Of a stretch of 33,183 nucleotides of DNA, positions 16,991-26,300 are shown one piece after another (position 1 is the first letter of the stretch; every line of letters begins with the position of its first letter). A program made the translations under genes and the position numbers. This DNA is from Actinomycetota bacterium. Lineage in GTDB: Bacteria > Actinomycetota > Humimicrobiia > Humimicrobiales > Humimicrobiaceae. Location of the stretch: positions 1-33,183 of the forward strand of contig VGAZ01000011.1 in assembly GCA_016870615.1 (NCBI GenBank). The letters are read 5' to 3'. Under the pieces are notes generated by a model. That model worked only from the letters and a program-made list of their open reading frames with translations. It was not told the DNA's origin and did no database searches.

Positions 16991-18520
16991 ATGCAAAAAC
17001 AGGAAAATCATTTGAACCTTCATAATCTTTATTATTCAAGCACAAGAAATAATAGTGAAAAAATAACTGCAAGCCAGGCAATAGTAAATGGAATTGCCGG
17101 TGACGGCGGCCTTTATGTGCCTTCTTTTATACCGGAGCTTGACAGGCCGCTTGATGAACTTATAAGGATGGATTACAGGCAGCTTGCCTGTTACATATTA
17201 GGAAAGTTTCTTCCGGATTTTACAGGGCAAGAGTTAAAATCATGCGTGGACAAAGCTTATGATGAGAAGTTTGATACTGCTGAAGTAGCTCCGCTTGTAA
17301 AAGTGGAAAACCTTTATTTTCTGGAACTATATCACGGCGCTACGGCTGCATTTAAGGATATGGCCCTGTCATTGCTTCCCCATCTTCTTACTGCTGCATT
17401 AAAAAAAACGGGCATTGAAAAGGAAATAGTTATCCTTACTGCAACAAGCGGCGATACAGGAAAAGCTGCGCTTGAGAGTTTTTCAGGAGTTGCAGGGACA
17501 AAAATAATAGTATTTTACCCCAATAAGGGAGTCAGCCTTATACAGGAAAGGCAGATGGTTACACAGGAGGGCAGTAATACTTATGTATGCGCAATTGAAG
17601 GAAATTTTGATGATGCCCAGACAGGTGTGAAAAACATATTTTGCGACAGGGATTTTAATGCGCTTATTGACAGGGCCGGTTATATTTTTTCATCGGCAAA
17701 TTCAATAAATATCGGGCGCCTTATACCCCAGGTGGTTTATTATATCAATGCCTACTTAAGGCTGCTTGAAAGAGGGGAGATAAGCGAGGGCCAGTATATA
17801 AACATTGCTGTACCCACAGGCAATTTCGGCAATATACTTGCTGCTTATTACGCAAAAAAAATGGGCCTTGCCGTTCAGAGGTTTTTATGCGCCTCCAATG
17901 AAAATAATGTTTTATATGATTTTATCAATACCGGGGTATATGACAAAAAAAGGGAACTCAAACTCACCATGTCTCCTTCAATGGACATACTTATATCAAG
18001 CAATCTTGAGAGGCTTTTATATGACTTATGCAATAAGGATTCATACCGGCTTGCAGGCCTTTACAATGATCTTAAAAAAACAGGCAGGTTTAGTATAAGT
18101 GATGAAATGAAAGAGCAAATATCTGATTTCTGGGGCGGATTTGCAACTGAGGGCCAGACGCTTGAGGCAATAGCGCAGGCATATGGCAAATACGGTTATT
18201 TAATGGATACCCATACTGCTGTGGGTTATTATGTTTACAATGATTATGCAGAAAACACAAGCGACAGGACAAAAGCTGTAATAGCTGCCACTGCCAGCCC
18301 CTTCAAATTTCCGGGCGCAGTGCTTAAAGCGATATGCCCTGAGAGCGCTCAGCAGTATAAGAACCTTGATGAAATTTCAATGCTTAAAAAACTTTCAGAA
18401 GTATCCGGTATAGAAGTACCCAAACCCCTGAAAGATATTGCAGATAAAAAAATTATACATAAAAATTTATGCGGGATTGGCCAGATGAAAGATTTTGTAA
18501 AAAGCGCCCTTAATATTTAA
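16991..18520 (+). CDS. thrC: Threonine synthase
   Basis: PLP-dependent conversion of O-phosphohomoserine to threonine. The 509-residue length and N-terminal block (YYSSTRNNSEKITASQAI, then GIAGDGGLYVP) place it in the longer class shared with E. coli and yeast rather than the short Bacillus class. The PLP lysine is Lys122 in HGATAAFKDMALSLL. The phosphate-binding/PLP block TATSGDTGKAALE follows, then FYPNKGVSLIQERQM and the PTGNFGNILAAYYAKKMG motif. The start ATG has a strong GGAGGG at 16979-16984. Threonine synthase needs phosphohomoserine, yet no classical GHMP-type thrB is present in this cluster; the next gene is the candidate for that step. Confidence 0.95.
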   Translation: MQKQENHLNLHNLYYSSTRNNSEKITASQAIVNGIAGDGGLYVPSFIPELDRPLDELIRMDYRQLACYILGKFLPDFTGQELKSCVDKAYDEKFDTAEVAPLVKVENLYFLELYHGATAAFKDMALSLLPHLLTAALKKTGIEKEIVILTATSGDTGKAALESFSGVAGTKIIVFYPNKGVSLIQERQMVTQEGSNTYVCAIEGNFDDAQTGVKNIFCDRDFNALIDRAGYIFSSANSINIGRLIPQVVYYINAYLRLLERGEISEGQYINIAVPTGNFGNILAAYYAKKMGLAVQRFLCASNENNVLYDFINTGVYDKKRELKLTMSPSMDILISSNLERLLYDLCNKDSYRLAGLYNDLKKTGRFSISDEMKEQISDFWGGFATEGQTLEAIAQAYGKYGYLMDTHTAVGYYVYNDYAENTSDRTKAVIAATASPFKFPGAVLKAICPESAQQYKNLDEISMLKKLSEVSGIEVPKPLKDIADKKIIHKNLCGIGQMKDFVKSALNI

Positions 18521-18540
18521 ATAAAAGGATTTAAAAAATA

Positions 18541-19818
18541 ATGGCTCCAGTAAATAAAACAAAAAAAAGCAAAAAATATATAATTGTCCTGATTGACGGG
18601 GCTGCAGACTATCCGCTTGCTGAACTTGGAAATAAAACTCCTCTGCAGGCGGCATACAAACCAAATATGGACAGGCTTGCGTGCAGGGGGATTACCGGTA
18701 TTGTAAGGACTATACCAGAAGGCATTTCGCCGGGAAGCGACACTGCAAATCTTTCCATACTTGGCTATGACCCGAGATCTTATTCAACAGGAAGGTCGTC
18801 TCTTGAGGCAGTGAGCATAGGGGTAAAACTTGAAGACAAAGATATAGTTTTTCGGTGCAATCTTGTAACTCTTTCAGAAGAAGCTGATTATGCCCAAAAA
18901 ACTATGGTAGATTACTCTGCAGGGGAGATTGGAACTGAAGATGCAAAAATACTTATCAGTGACATTGCTGAAAAACTGGGTTCGGGCAGCTTAGAATTTT
19001 ATCCCGGGATAAGTTACCGCCATGTGCTTGTTATAAAAAACAAGCCAAAAGGATTCTTCAATGATTGTGTTCTTACTCCGCCTCATGATATTTCAGGAAA
19101 GAAAATAAGGCATTATCTTCCGGCTGGAAGCGACAGCAAAGTTATGCTTGATCTTATGGCCAAAAGCGCGGATATTTTAAAGAACCATCCTGTTAATTTG
19201 CGCAGGCAGGCAGAAGGTAAAAAAGCGGCAAATTCTATCTGGCTCTGGGCAAGGGCTACAAAACCAGCGCTTGATTCATTTTATGAAAAATACGGTATTT
19301 CAGGTTCTGTAATATCCGCAGTTGACCTTGTCAAGGGTATTGGAATTTGTGCAGGCCTAAAAGCTGTATATGTGGAAGGGGCAACCGGCAATATAAACAC
19401 TAATTATGAAGGCAAAGCGGCTGCAGCCATATCTGAACTGAAAAGCGGCCAGGATTTTGTGTATATACACATAGAAGCGCCTGATGAATGCGGGCATCAG
19501 GGAAATGCTAAAGACAAAGTAAAATCAATCGAGTTTATAGACAGCAGGGTAGTGGAAAAGATAATTAAAGAAATGGAAATAGGCGGTTTAAACTATTCGA
19601 TTATGATACTTCCTGACCATCCAACTCCTGTATCAATAAAAACCCACACATCCGAGCCCGTTCCTTTTCTAATATATAATAGTGCAAATAAAACAGACAC
19701 AAAAAATAAAATGTGCGCATGTGAAAATCATTGTGTTTTTGATGAATTTTATTCCAAAAGCACTGGGCTGTTCATAGAAGATGGACATAAGTTGATGGAT
19801 TATTTTTTAAAAGATTAA
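18541..19818 (+). CDS. ApgM-family phosphomutase-like protein, proposed homoserine kinase
   Basis: Alkaline-phosphatase-superfamily protein related to archaeal cofactor-independent phosphoglycerate mutase (425 residues). The metal-binding first Asp is in IVLIDGAADYPL. The nucleophile region is EGISPGSDTANLSILGYDP. Late metal ligands are in HIEAPDECGHQGN and LPDHPTPV. In several bacteria lacking thrB, a subfamily of these proteins encoded beside hom and thrC has been proposed to act as homoserine kinase. Here the gene starts 20 bp after thrC and follows hom-thrC exactly, so that role is inferred from context. Phosphoglycerate mutase activity cannot be excluded from sequence. The ATG is preceded by AAAGGA at about nine bases. 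Confidence 0.8.
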   Translation: MAPVNKTKKSKKYIIVLIDGAADYPLAELGNKTPLQAAYKPNMDRLACRGITGIVRTIPEGISPGSDTANLSILGYDPRSYSTGRSSLEAVSIGVKLEDKDIVFRCNLVTLSEEADYAQKTMVDYSAGEIGTEDAKILISDIAEKLGSGSLEFYPGISYRHVLVIKNKPKGFFNDCVLTPPHDISGKKIRHYLPAGSDSKVMLDLMAKSADILKNHPVNLRRQAEGKKAANSIWLWARATKPALDSFYEKYGISGSVISAVDLVKGIGICAGLKAVYVEGATGNINTNYEGKAAAAISELKSGQDFVYIHIEAPDECGHQGNAKDKVKSIEFIDSRVVEKIIKEMEIGGLNYSIMILPDHPTPVSIKTHTSEPVPFLIYNSANKTDTKNKMCACENHCVFDEFYSKSTGLFIEDGHKLMDYFLKD

Positions 19819-19845
19819 AACATATTTTTGAAAGCGGGTTTTAAA

Positions 19846-20805
19846 ATGCCTGAAAAAAAACCAGGATTAAGCGCAGGTAAAATTGTCGGTTTTGTATTTA
19901 TAGGTTTATTTATACTTTTTATTCTTACCAGCGGCTGTTTTATAGGGGGATTTTTAACTGGAAGCATCGGCGCGGCATTTGCCGGACAGGGCACGGCATT
20001 CTCTTCAGGCATGGATGCAATATACCTTATAAGGCTTGAAGGGGTCATATCAGCAACATCATCAGCCGGGCTTTTTGGAAGCGCATCAATTACTCCCGAA
20101 CTTATAATTGAACAGCTGCGAAGCGCCGAGGGCAACCCTTCAGTAAAGGCAATACTTATAAGGGTAAACAGCGGCGGTGGAAGCGCCGCAGCAAGCCAGG
20201 AAATATATGAGGAACTCAAAAAAATTACAAAACCTGTTGTTGTGTCAGTTGGCGATGTATGCGCATCAGGAGCCTATTATATTTGCTGCGCTGCTGATAA
20301 AATCATAGCAAACCGCACATCTTCAGTTGGAAGCATTGGCGTAATATTGCAGGTGACAAATCTTGAGGAGCTTTATAAAAAGCTTGGCATACAGTACACG
20401 ACAATAAAGCAGGGAAAATACAAGGACGTGGGAAGTTCATCAAGGCCCCTGAGCGCTGAAGAGGAGAAACTTCTTGAAGAGCAAACTTATAAAATTTATG
20501 GCCAGTTTATAAATGATGTTGCTGCAAGCCGCAAGCTTTCTGTTGAAAAGGTAAAGGAAATTGCAACAGGATGGGTTTATCTTGGAACTGAGGCGCTTGA
20601 ACTTGGGTTGATTGACGGCATAGGAACTTACCGTGACGCTGAAAAAATTGCTGCAGAGCTTGGCGGGATTAAAGGAGAGCCAAGGATAATAGGAAGGCAG
20701 CAGTATAATATTTTTGATATGCTTTTAAACTATTCTTTTAACCAGGCCGCAAAAAAACTGCTGAGTATCCTTGAGAGCCAGCCATACCAGCAGTTCTCAT
20801 ATTAA
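19846..20805 (+). CDS. sppA: Signal peptide peptidase SppA
   Basis: Membrane serine protease of the S49 family that degrades cleaved signal peptides, acting on the outer face of the cytoplasmic membrane. From ATG 19846 it has 319 residues, the length of the short single-domain Bacillus-type SppA. One transmembrane segment lies at about residues 11-33 (IVGFVFIGLFILFILTSG). The catalytic serine is Ser141 in VCASGAYYICCAADKI. The general-base lysine lies in the KQGKYKDVGS segment about 50 residues later. VNSGGGSAAASQEIYEEL forms the oxyanion region. A TTG at 19828 is in frame but has no better site. It is 27 bp downstream of the apgM-like gene and ends the plus-strand run; an AT-rich gap with a mobile-element-like repeat follows. 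Confidence 0.92.
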   Translation: MPEKKPGLSAGKIVGFVFIGLFILFILTSGCFIGGFLTGSIGAAFAGQGTAFSSGMDAIYLIRLEGVISATSSAGLFGSASITPELIIEQLRSAEGNPSVKAILIRVNSGGGSAAASQEIYEELKKITKPVVVSVGDVCASGAYYICCAADKIIANRTSSVGSIGVILQVTNLEELYKKLGIQYTTIKQGKYKDVGSSSRPLSAEEEKLLEEQTYKIYGQFINDVAASRKLSVEKVKEIATGWVYLGTEALELGLIDGIGTYRDAEKIAAELGGIKGEPRIIGRQQYNIFDMLLNYSFNQAAKKLLSILESQPYQQFSY

Positions 20806-20853
20806 GGAAGACAGTTCCGTAAAAATAATAATTAAATTTCATAGCTTGATGGA

Positions 20854-21068
20854 AGCATCTAAAATTTCGTGATAGGAATAAAAGAAAATTTTAATAGCAA
20901 GGATAGGTATTTCAAAAACACGCAGTCTTTTCCCCAGTGAGGAAAAGACCGCTCGGTTTTCAGGCTTCGCTCTCCTCTTGGCAGAGGAACCATGCCCGCT
21001 TAGCCTTCAAACGGTTTTCTCAATACCTATCCTGGCATATTATTTTTTATCACGAAATTTTAGATGCT
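20854..21068. mobile_element. MITE-like element with perfect 21-bp terminal inverted repeats
   Basis: This 215-bp element has no coding capacity. Its left end (20854-20874, beginning AGCATCTAAAATTTCG) is the exact reverse complement of its right end (21048-21068). A second inverted repeat, AGGATAGGTATT (20900-20911) with AATACCTATCCT (21022-21033), lies inside. The core holds a perfect hairpin GTCTTTTCC/GGAAAAGAC (20925-20949), a second one TCCTCT/AGAGGA (20973-20988), and an imperfect stem 20954-20966 with 21002-21014 around the second. TAGCTTGA occurs on both sides (20842-20849 and 21072-21079) and could be a target-site duplication. It fills most of the 339-bp gap between sppA and the toxin-antitoxin pair. 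Two degenerate copies of its end occur near 23.2 kb and 27.4 kb. Confidence 0.8.
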
Positions 21069-21075
21069 AACTAGC

Positions 21076-21104
21076 TTGACAAACAGCATAATAAACAGTA
21101 CTAT
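21076..21104 (+). promoter_or_regulatory. Candidate promoter of the toxin-antitoxin pair
   Basis: A consensus TTGACA (21076-21081) is followed after 17 bp by TACTAT (21099-21104). The -35 starts 8 bp outside the right terminal repeat of the MITE-like element and overlaps the flanking TAGCTTGA repeat. TAAAAT at 21115-21120 is an alternative -10. Confidence 0.55.
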
Positions 21105-21114
21105 TGATAGTACT
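21097..21114. promoter_or_regulatory. Palindromic operator candidate for antitoxin autoregulation
   Basis: AGTACTA (21097-21103) and TAGTACT (21108-21114) form a perfect 7-bp inverted repeat around TTGA, overlapping the proposed -10. Phd/YefM antitoxins are known to bind such palindromes with the toxin as corepressor; binding here is inferred. Confidence 0.6.
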
Positions 21115-21144
21115 TAAAATAGTATATATTAAGGTGTTATTAAA

Positions 21145-21402
21145 ATGATTAAATCTGTAACTGCAAATGAACTTAAAACAAAGGGCCTCGCTGCTCTTGA
21201 TAGCGCAATATCCGGCAACAATGAAGCTGTAATCACTGTAAGGGGAAAAAGCAAGTATATTGTATTGCCCTTTGAAAGGTACAATCATTTCAGGGAATGT
21301 GAACTGGAATCAGCGCTGCAGGAATCCAGGAATGACATGTTAAAAGGCAGGTATATTGAAGAGACAGTTGAGCAGCACATAAAAAGAATAACAAGTGGTT
21401 AA
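21145..21402 (+). CDS. Antitoxin, Phd/YefM family
   Basis: Small antitoxin of a type II toxin-antitoxin module, 85 residues. The N-terminal fold matches Phd/YefM DNA-binding antitoxins (VTANELKTKGLAALDSAIS, then AVITVRGKSKYIVLP ending at FERY). The C-terminal half (YIEETVEQHIKRITSG) is the charged helix that typically wraps the toxin. AAGGTG at 21131-21136 sits eight bases before the ATG. Its stop overlaps the toxin start by 8 bp, the usual translational coupling. It likely represses its own promoter through the palindrome at 21097-21114. Confidence 0.85.
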   Translation: MIKSVTANELKTKGLAALDSAISGNNEAVITVRGKSKYIVLPFERYNHFRECELESALQESRNDMLKGRYIEETVEQHIKRITSG

Positions 21403-21670
21403 ACTAATATATACAGATAGCTATATAAAAAGGGCAAAAAAATTTGCAGCGCTGCACCCTGAGATTATTCCTCAATATGAAAAAACTTTAAAACTGCTTG
21501 AAGTTAATCCATACCATCCTTCATTGGGTTTGCATAAGCTCAAAGGTAAGCTCAAAGGACTTTATTCTGTATCCATAAATATTGCTTACAGGATTTGCCT
21601 TGATTTTATTATTGATGATAGCAGGATTATACTTATTGATGTCGGAAACCATGATTATATATACAGATAA
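21395..21670 (+). CDS. Toxin, RelE/ParE superfamily (probable mRNA interferase)
   Basis: 91-residue partner of the Phd/YefM antitoxin. The order of elements matches RelE/YafQ-like toxins: an N-terminal basic helix (YIKRAKKFAALHPEI), the HKLKGKLKGLYSVSI strand pair, YRICLDF and the closing IILIDVGNHDYIYR. The arginine in YRI and the HD-Y end are the conserved positions of this family. A GTG start overlapping the antitoxin by 8 bp is used; no ATG is available in the first part of the frame. Ribosome-dependent mRNA cleavage is inferred from the family and not from specific catalytic residues. The frame looks intact, so the module is probably functional. Confidence 0.82.
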   Translation: MVKLIYTDSYIKRAKKFAALHPEIIPQYEKTLKLLEVNPYHPSLGLHKLKGKLKGLYSVSINIAYRICLDFIIDDSRIILIDVGNHDYIYR

Positions 21671-21711
21671 ATTGAAGACTAAAAACATATACCCAGGAAA
21701 GTGAATAAGAC

Positions 21712-23118
21712 ATGAAGCTTACATTTTATGGCGCTGCGCGTGAAATTACAGGGAGCTGCTCCTGCATTGAAGCAAACGGAAAAAAAATCCTTATTGACTG
21801 CGGCATGCAGCAGGGAAATGACCAGAAGGAAAACCAGCAGCTTCCATTTGATGGCAGCGACATAGATTTTGTAATACTTACCCATGCACATATAGATCAC
21901 AGCGGCAGGCTGCCGCTGCTTGTTAAGCAGGGATTTACCGGCACAATATATACAATTAAGGCTACTTATAATCTTCTTACAATAATGCTCAAAGACAGCG
22001 CAAAAATACAGGAAGCTGATGCAAGTTGGGAAAATAAAAAGTCAGGCAAAACGGCAAAAGGTGCTATCCAGCCGCTTTATACGATGGCAGATGCATTAAA
22101 TACCCTTGGACTTGTGCAGCCCTGCAGCTATGGCAGGGTTTATGAAATACACAAAGGGATAAAGTTTAATTTTGTTGATGCGGGCCATCTGCTGGGATCT
22201 GCATCTGTGGAGCTTTTCTTAATTGAGGGGGGCACAAGTAAAAAGATCGTGTTTTCAGGAGATATTGGAAATATAAACCAGCCCATAATTAAGGATCCGC
22301 AGTATATTGAGAGCGGGGATTATGCTGTTATGGAGGCAACATATGGAAACAGGAACCATGATAATAACATTGACTACAAAAAGGAATTTGCAAAAATTCT
22401 TGAAGTTACCCTTGCCGGCGGAGGAAACGTTATAATTCCTTCTTTTGCAGTGGGCAGGACCCAGGGGCTTTTGTACATGATACGTGAGATAAAAGAGGAA
22501 AAGCTTTTAAAAAAAAGCAGTTTCCCGGTTTATGTTGACAGCCCCCTTGCAACTGAGGCAACCAGGCTTTATGATGATGATTTGCATATATATGGAGATA
22601 CTGAGACAAGGGCAATAGTTAAAAAGGGCTTAAATCCGATATCATTTCCGGGACTGTTCTTTACTGATTCTGTCCAGGACTCAATAGCATTAAACCATGA
22701 CCCGGTCCCCAAAGTTATTATCTCTTCAAGCGGCATGTGCGAGGCAGGCAGGATAAGGCATCATTTAAAGCATAATATTGAAAGAAGGGAAAGCTGCGTA
22801 ATAATTGCAGGTTACCAGGCGCGCGGGACTTTAGGCAGGGCGCTTCTTGACGGTGAAAAAAAAGTCAGTATTTTTGACCAGGAAATAGAAGTTGCGGCCA
22901 AAATATATAATTTCTCAGGCCTTTCCGCTCATGCAGACAGAGACGGACTTATTAAGTGGATAACAAGCTTTGATAAAAAACCGGATAAGGTCTTTGTTGT
23001 CCATATTGAGGAAACAGTCATTGACGGCTTTCTTAAAACACTTGATGGACTTGGGTTTTCAGCCCTTGCCCCTGAATATAAATCAGCATATGACCTTTAC
23101 AATGGACAACAGATATAA
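21712..23118 (+). CDS. Beta-CASP metallo-beta-lactamase fold RNA-processing nuclease
   Basis: Predicted zinc-dependent RNase of the CPSF-73/beta-CASP group, 468 residues. The metallo-beta-lactamase part has THAHIDHSGRLP (His58, His60, Asp62, His63), DAGHLLGSASVEL and FSGDIGN. The beta-CASP insertion begins at EATYGNRNH, with IPSFAVGRTQ and SSSGMCEAGRIRHHL. The closing motifs are FSGLSAHADRDGL and VVHIEET. All metal ligands are present. Family members act as endonucleases or 5' exonucleases in RNA turnover; no KH domain is seen. The ATG is preceded by CCAGGAAAG, 12 bases away, and the gene follows the toxin by about 40 bp. Part of it (about 22517-22770) is duplicated in decayed form at 27132-27340. 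Confidence 0.9.
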   Translation: MKLTFYGAAREITGSCSCIEANGKKILIDCGMQQGNDQKENQQLPFDGSDIDFVILTHAHIDHSGRLPLLVKQGFTGTIYTIKATYNLLTIMLKDSAKIQEADASWENKKSGKTAKGAIQPLYTMADALNTLGLVQPCSYGRVYEIHKGIKFNFVDAGHLLGSASVELFLIEGGTSKKIVFSGDIGNINQPIIKDPQYIESGDYAVMEATYGNRNHDNNIDYKKEFAKILEVTLAGGGNVIIPSFAVGRTQGLLYMIREIKEEKLLKKSSFPVYVDSPLATEATRLYDDDLHIYGDTETRAIVKKGLNPISFPGLFFTDSVQDSIALNHDPVPKVIISSSGMCEAGRIRHHLKHNIERRESCVIIAGYQARGTLGRALLDGEKKVSIFDQEIEVAAKIYNFSGLSAHADRDGLIKWITSFDKKPDKVFVVHIEETVIDGFLKTLDGLGFSALAPEYKSAYDLYNGQQI

Positions 23119-23202
23119 TGGATGATTTATGAATTCAATCATGCCGTGAAATTAGAAAGAATTTTATTTATTACAAAGTTAAGCCAAATAGTTTTTAACT
23201 AG

Positions 23203-23231
23203 AAGCATCTAAAATTTTATGACAGCAATAA
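23203..23231. repeat. Degenerate copy of the MITE terminal repeat (left orientation)
   Basis: The sequence beginning AAGCATCTAAAATTT at 23203 matches the left end of the 20854-21068 element with few mismatches and continues similarly into the following bases (GCAATAAA versus GGAATAAA). No MITE core follows it. It lies between the beta-CASP gene and the large surface-protein gene. A matching copy in the opposite orientation lies at 27421-27442. Confidence 0.65.
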
Positions 23232-23335
23232 ACTTTTGTTTAAATGCCAGCTAATCTTTTCTTTCTATTGCTTTTTTAACTGCAAGTACTTAATGTAAGA
23301 ATAAGAAATTTATATCTTGAATATTGACTTTTATT

Positions 23336-26300
23336 ATGAATAAAAGAAATATAGTCTTGCCTTTTCTGTGCATATTTATTTCAATCCTGCTGCTTTTTTC
23401 CCTGGCAGGCCCTGGTTGTGCCGGCTCCAAAGATAAGTTTAAAATTCTAAAAGCCGATGTTTTTATAAATGGCCAAAAACTTGAAACAACCCTTAAACCA
23501 CGCCTGGTAAATGATGTAATTGTTCTGCCGGCGCAAGAAGTGCTGGCTGCTATGGGTGCTGAAGTATTTTATGATGAAGAAACCCAGATGCTTGAAGCCT
23601 TCAAAGAAGATGTGCACATTGCAATGTATGCAGATGCTGATTATGCCTCTGTAAACAATATGATAAGAATGCTGGAGGCGCCGCTAAAACTAATTGAGGG
23701 GCAAATAATGGCACCTTACAGTCTCATGGCAGAAGCCTTTGACTGCAAGGTTTCAGGCGATGAAGCCTCAGGTGAGATTCAAATCTATACGGAACCGGGC
23801 TTTTTTGATGAGCTTTCCAAAAGTGAAATAGATTTTTCAGTTTCTGCTTCAGATATTCGTTTTATTGACAGGTCAACTGGCTCTAATATGGAATTTATAA
23901 AAATAGGAAATACATTTCAGATTAATTTTAAGGTTTTTAAAAATCCCGGCAACTCTACCGGTGGAGCAAAAGCAAAGCTTGTCCTGGATGGCTTTCATAT
24001 AGATACCATTCCTTTTTTTATTGATAAACATAATAGTTATGTATTTGTAAGCACGAATTATACAATTCCATTAAATAGATATGGCAGCCTTGCTCCTGAT
24101 GAAATTAAAAATTCTGTTTTTAGCGTGGAAATATTCCCGGATTATATGAGTACAGATACAAACCTGTCAAACAATAAAGCCGAAGTTTCTTTTAATATTA
24201 AAGGAATAGAAAGAAAAACAAATGAGGTTGGCTCAAGCTATATACTTGATTCAATAAAGGCAGGATTTGAACTCACGCATAATATGGCAAGGCCAGGGAA
24301 TTTCCTGCCCCTAATATCCTATATTAAAGGCACTGGAATTAAAACTATTTTAAATTATTTTGTAAACGGGGAACTGATAAGTGAGAATTTTAATTCAACA
24401 TCTTCGCCGCAGACGCCAGTCTCGCACAGCCGCAACTATTTTGTGCCATATAATTATGTAGGGCTAATTAATTATGAAGTCCAGCTTGATAATGGAGAAT
24501 ACAAGTTTATGCCCGTTCCGGTTGCGCCTTATAAATATTCCGTCTTACCCGGCAGCATCAGGTGGCAGCATAAAAATAGCACTAAAAATTACGCGCCCGG
24601 GACAAACCTTTTCCTGAATGCCCTTATAATGCGGGATAATAAAAATGATTTTACCGGTCCTTTAAGGGTATACTTCCTCGTCAATGGCGAGCTCTCCCCG
24701 CCGGTTAAAGTCAATCCGCCATCTGGCACAACACCCTATCTTGGAGATGCCTCCTATAGCTATAAGGTTCCCCAGGATGCACCGCCTGTACTTGATGTTA
24801 CAGTTTTTGTTGACCCTGGCCAGCTTCTTTATGAACATGACAGGTCAAATAACACTTATTCTGTCTCGATTCCTGAAACCATTGAAGGCAGCAGCGGCAA
24901 TGATATTTCAATAAGCAGCAATGATTTGGTCATTGCACCCAGCTATATATTGCCGGGGCAATGGATACAATTAATAGCCACGATAAAAAATAATTCTAAA
25001 AACTATCCTGATAAAGGTGTGAGGGTTATTTTTAAAGTAAACGGTGAAATTATTGCAAATGGCGACTATACCTATTTAACAAGTGATTTCAGGCCGGGAC
25101 AGGGCCGAACTATTTACAGGATGTGGAAAGCTCCGGAAAATTTCAGGGGCAGTATCATATTTACTGTTGAAATTGACCCTGAAGGAAAACTGAGTGGGGA
25201 TGACCGCTCAGATAACAATGCTTCAACAGAAACAACTGTTGCAAAACCGGACCTTTCTGTCGAAGAAAAAAGCCTTATGCCAACAGACAGGCTCATATCG
25301 GGAAGGCACGGTACGCTTAAGGCAAGGATTAATAATTTCGGGCCCATAGAAGCGGAAAATGTCCATGTAGTCTTTTATATTGACGGCCAGGAAGCCGGTA
25401 GAAATATTATAGATATCATGCCTGCTTATTCCTCTTTTGATGTCTTTGCAGGAATTACCGTCCCTGCTTTTACCTCACAGGCTGATAACCGTTCCATAGA
25501 GGGTGTTACAGGTTATAAAAACCCTACAGTTGAGAAGAAACAAATATCATACAGCGTAACAATTGACCCTTCAAACCTTGTTGAAGAAAGCAATGAGGAT
25601 AATAACAATGCCGGGCCTAAGGAACTTGAAGTTTATGTACCATCAACAAAAGGCACCGTACATATAAAAGTCACTGATTTAAACCATAACGCTATTGAAA
25701 ATTCAGAGGTAGTAATATCTGCGCAAAATGAGTCGGCGTCTGCACTGACTGATTCTGAAGGACTATGTACTTTCTTTCATGTGCCATTTGGCCCCTTTGA
25801 AGCAACGGCTTCAAAAACCGGTTACAGGGCAAACGCTACCTTTGATGAATATCTTCATCCGGGAAACATTTACCAATATGCCCAGATTTATCTTGATAAT
25901 AGAAGCGCAATAACGGGACATATTAGCACAACATCAGGCGCAAAACTGGAAGGTGTTAAAATATCAGCAAATAATTCAAATGAGCAGATTTACACAAACA
26001 GCCAGGGCTGGTATGAATTAAGGCTTGCTGCCGGAACCTATACAATAAATTATCTAAAGGCTGGTTACCGTCCGGAAACAATAAACCTTACAGTGGGGGC
26101 AGGCCAGGATATTGTCCGGGATATGACAATGCAAACAACAGATAAGGTTTATATCAGCGGATCAGCGTATGATGAAAACGGCGCCATTCTAAAAAATTTC
26201 CAGGTAAAGGTGGTAAATGATTCAAAAAATGTTATTGCAACTGCAAATACTGACTTAAATGGAGATTATTATGTGGAGGTGCCATTACCGGTCCATGAAA

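Noticed and set aside
20854-21068. CRISPR array or integron site
   Set aside because: Repeats are inverted and occur once each, with no regularly spaced direct repeats; a MITE-like element explains them.
23222-23274. Second complete MITE after the beta-CASP gene
   Set aside because: Only a short AGCAATA/TATTGCT pairing is present; the hairpin core and opposite terminal repeat of the intact element are absent.
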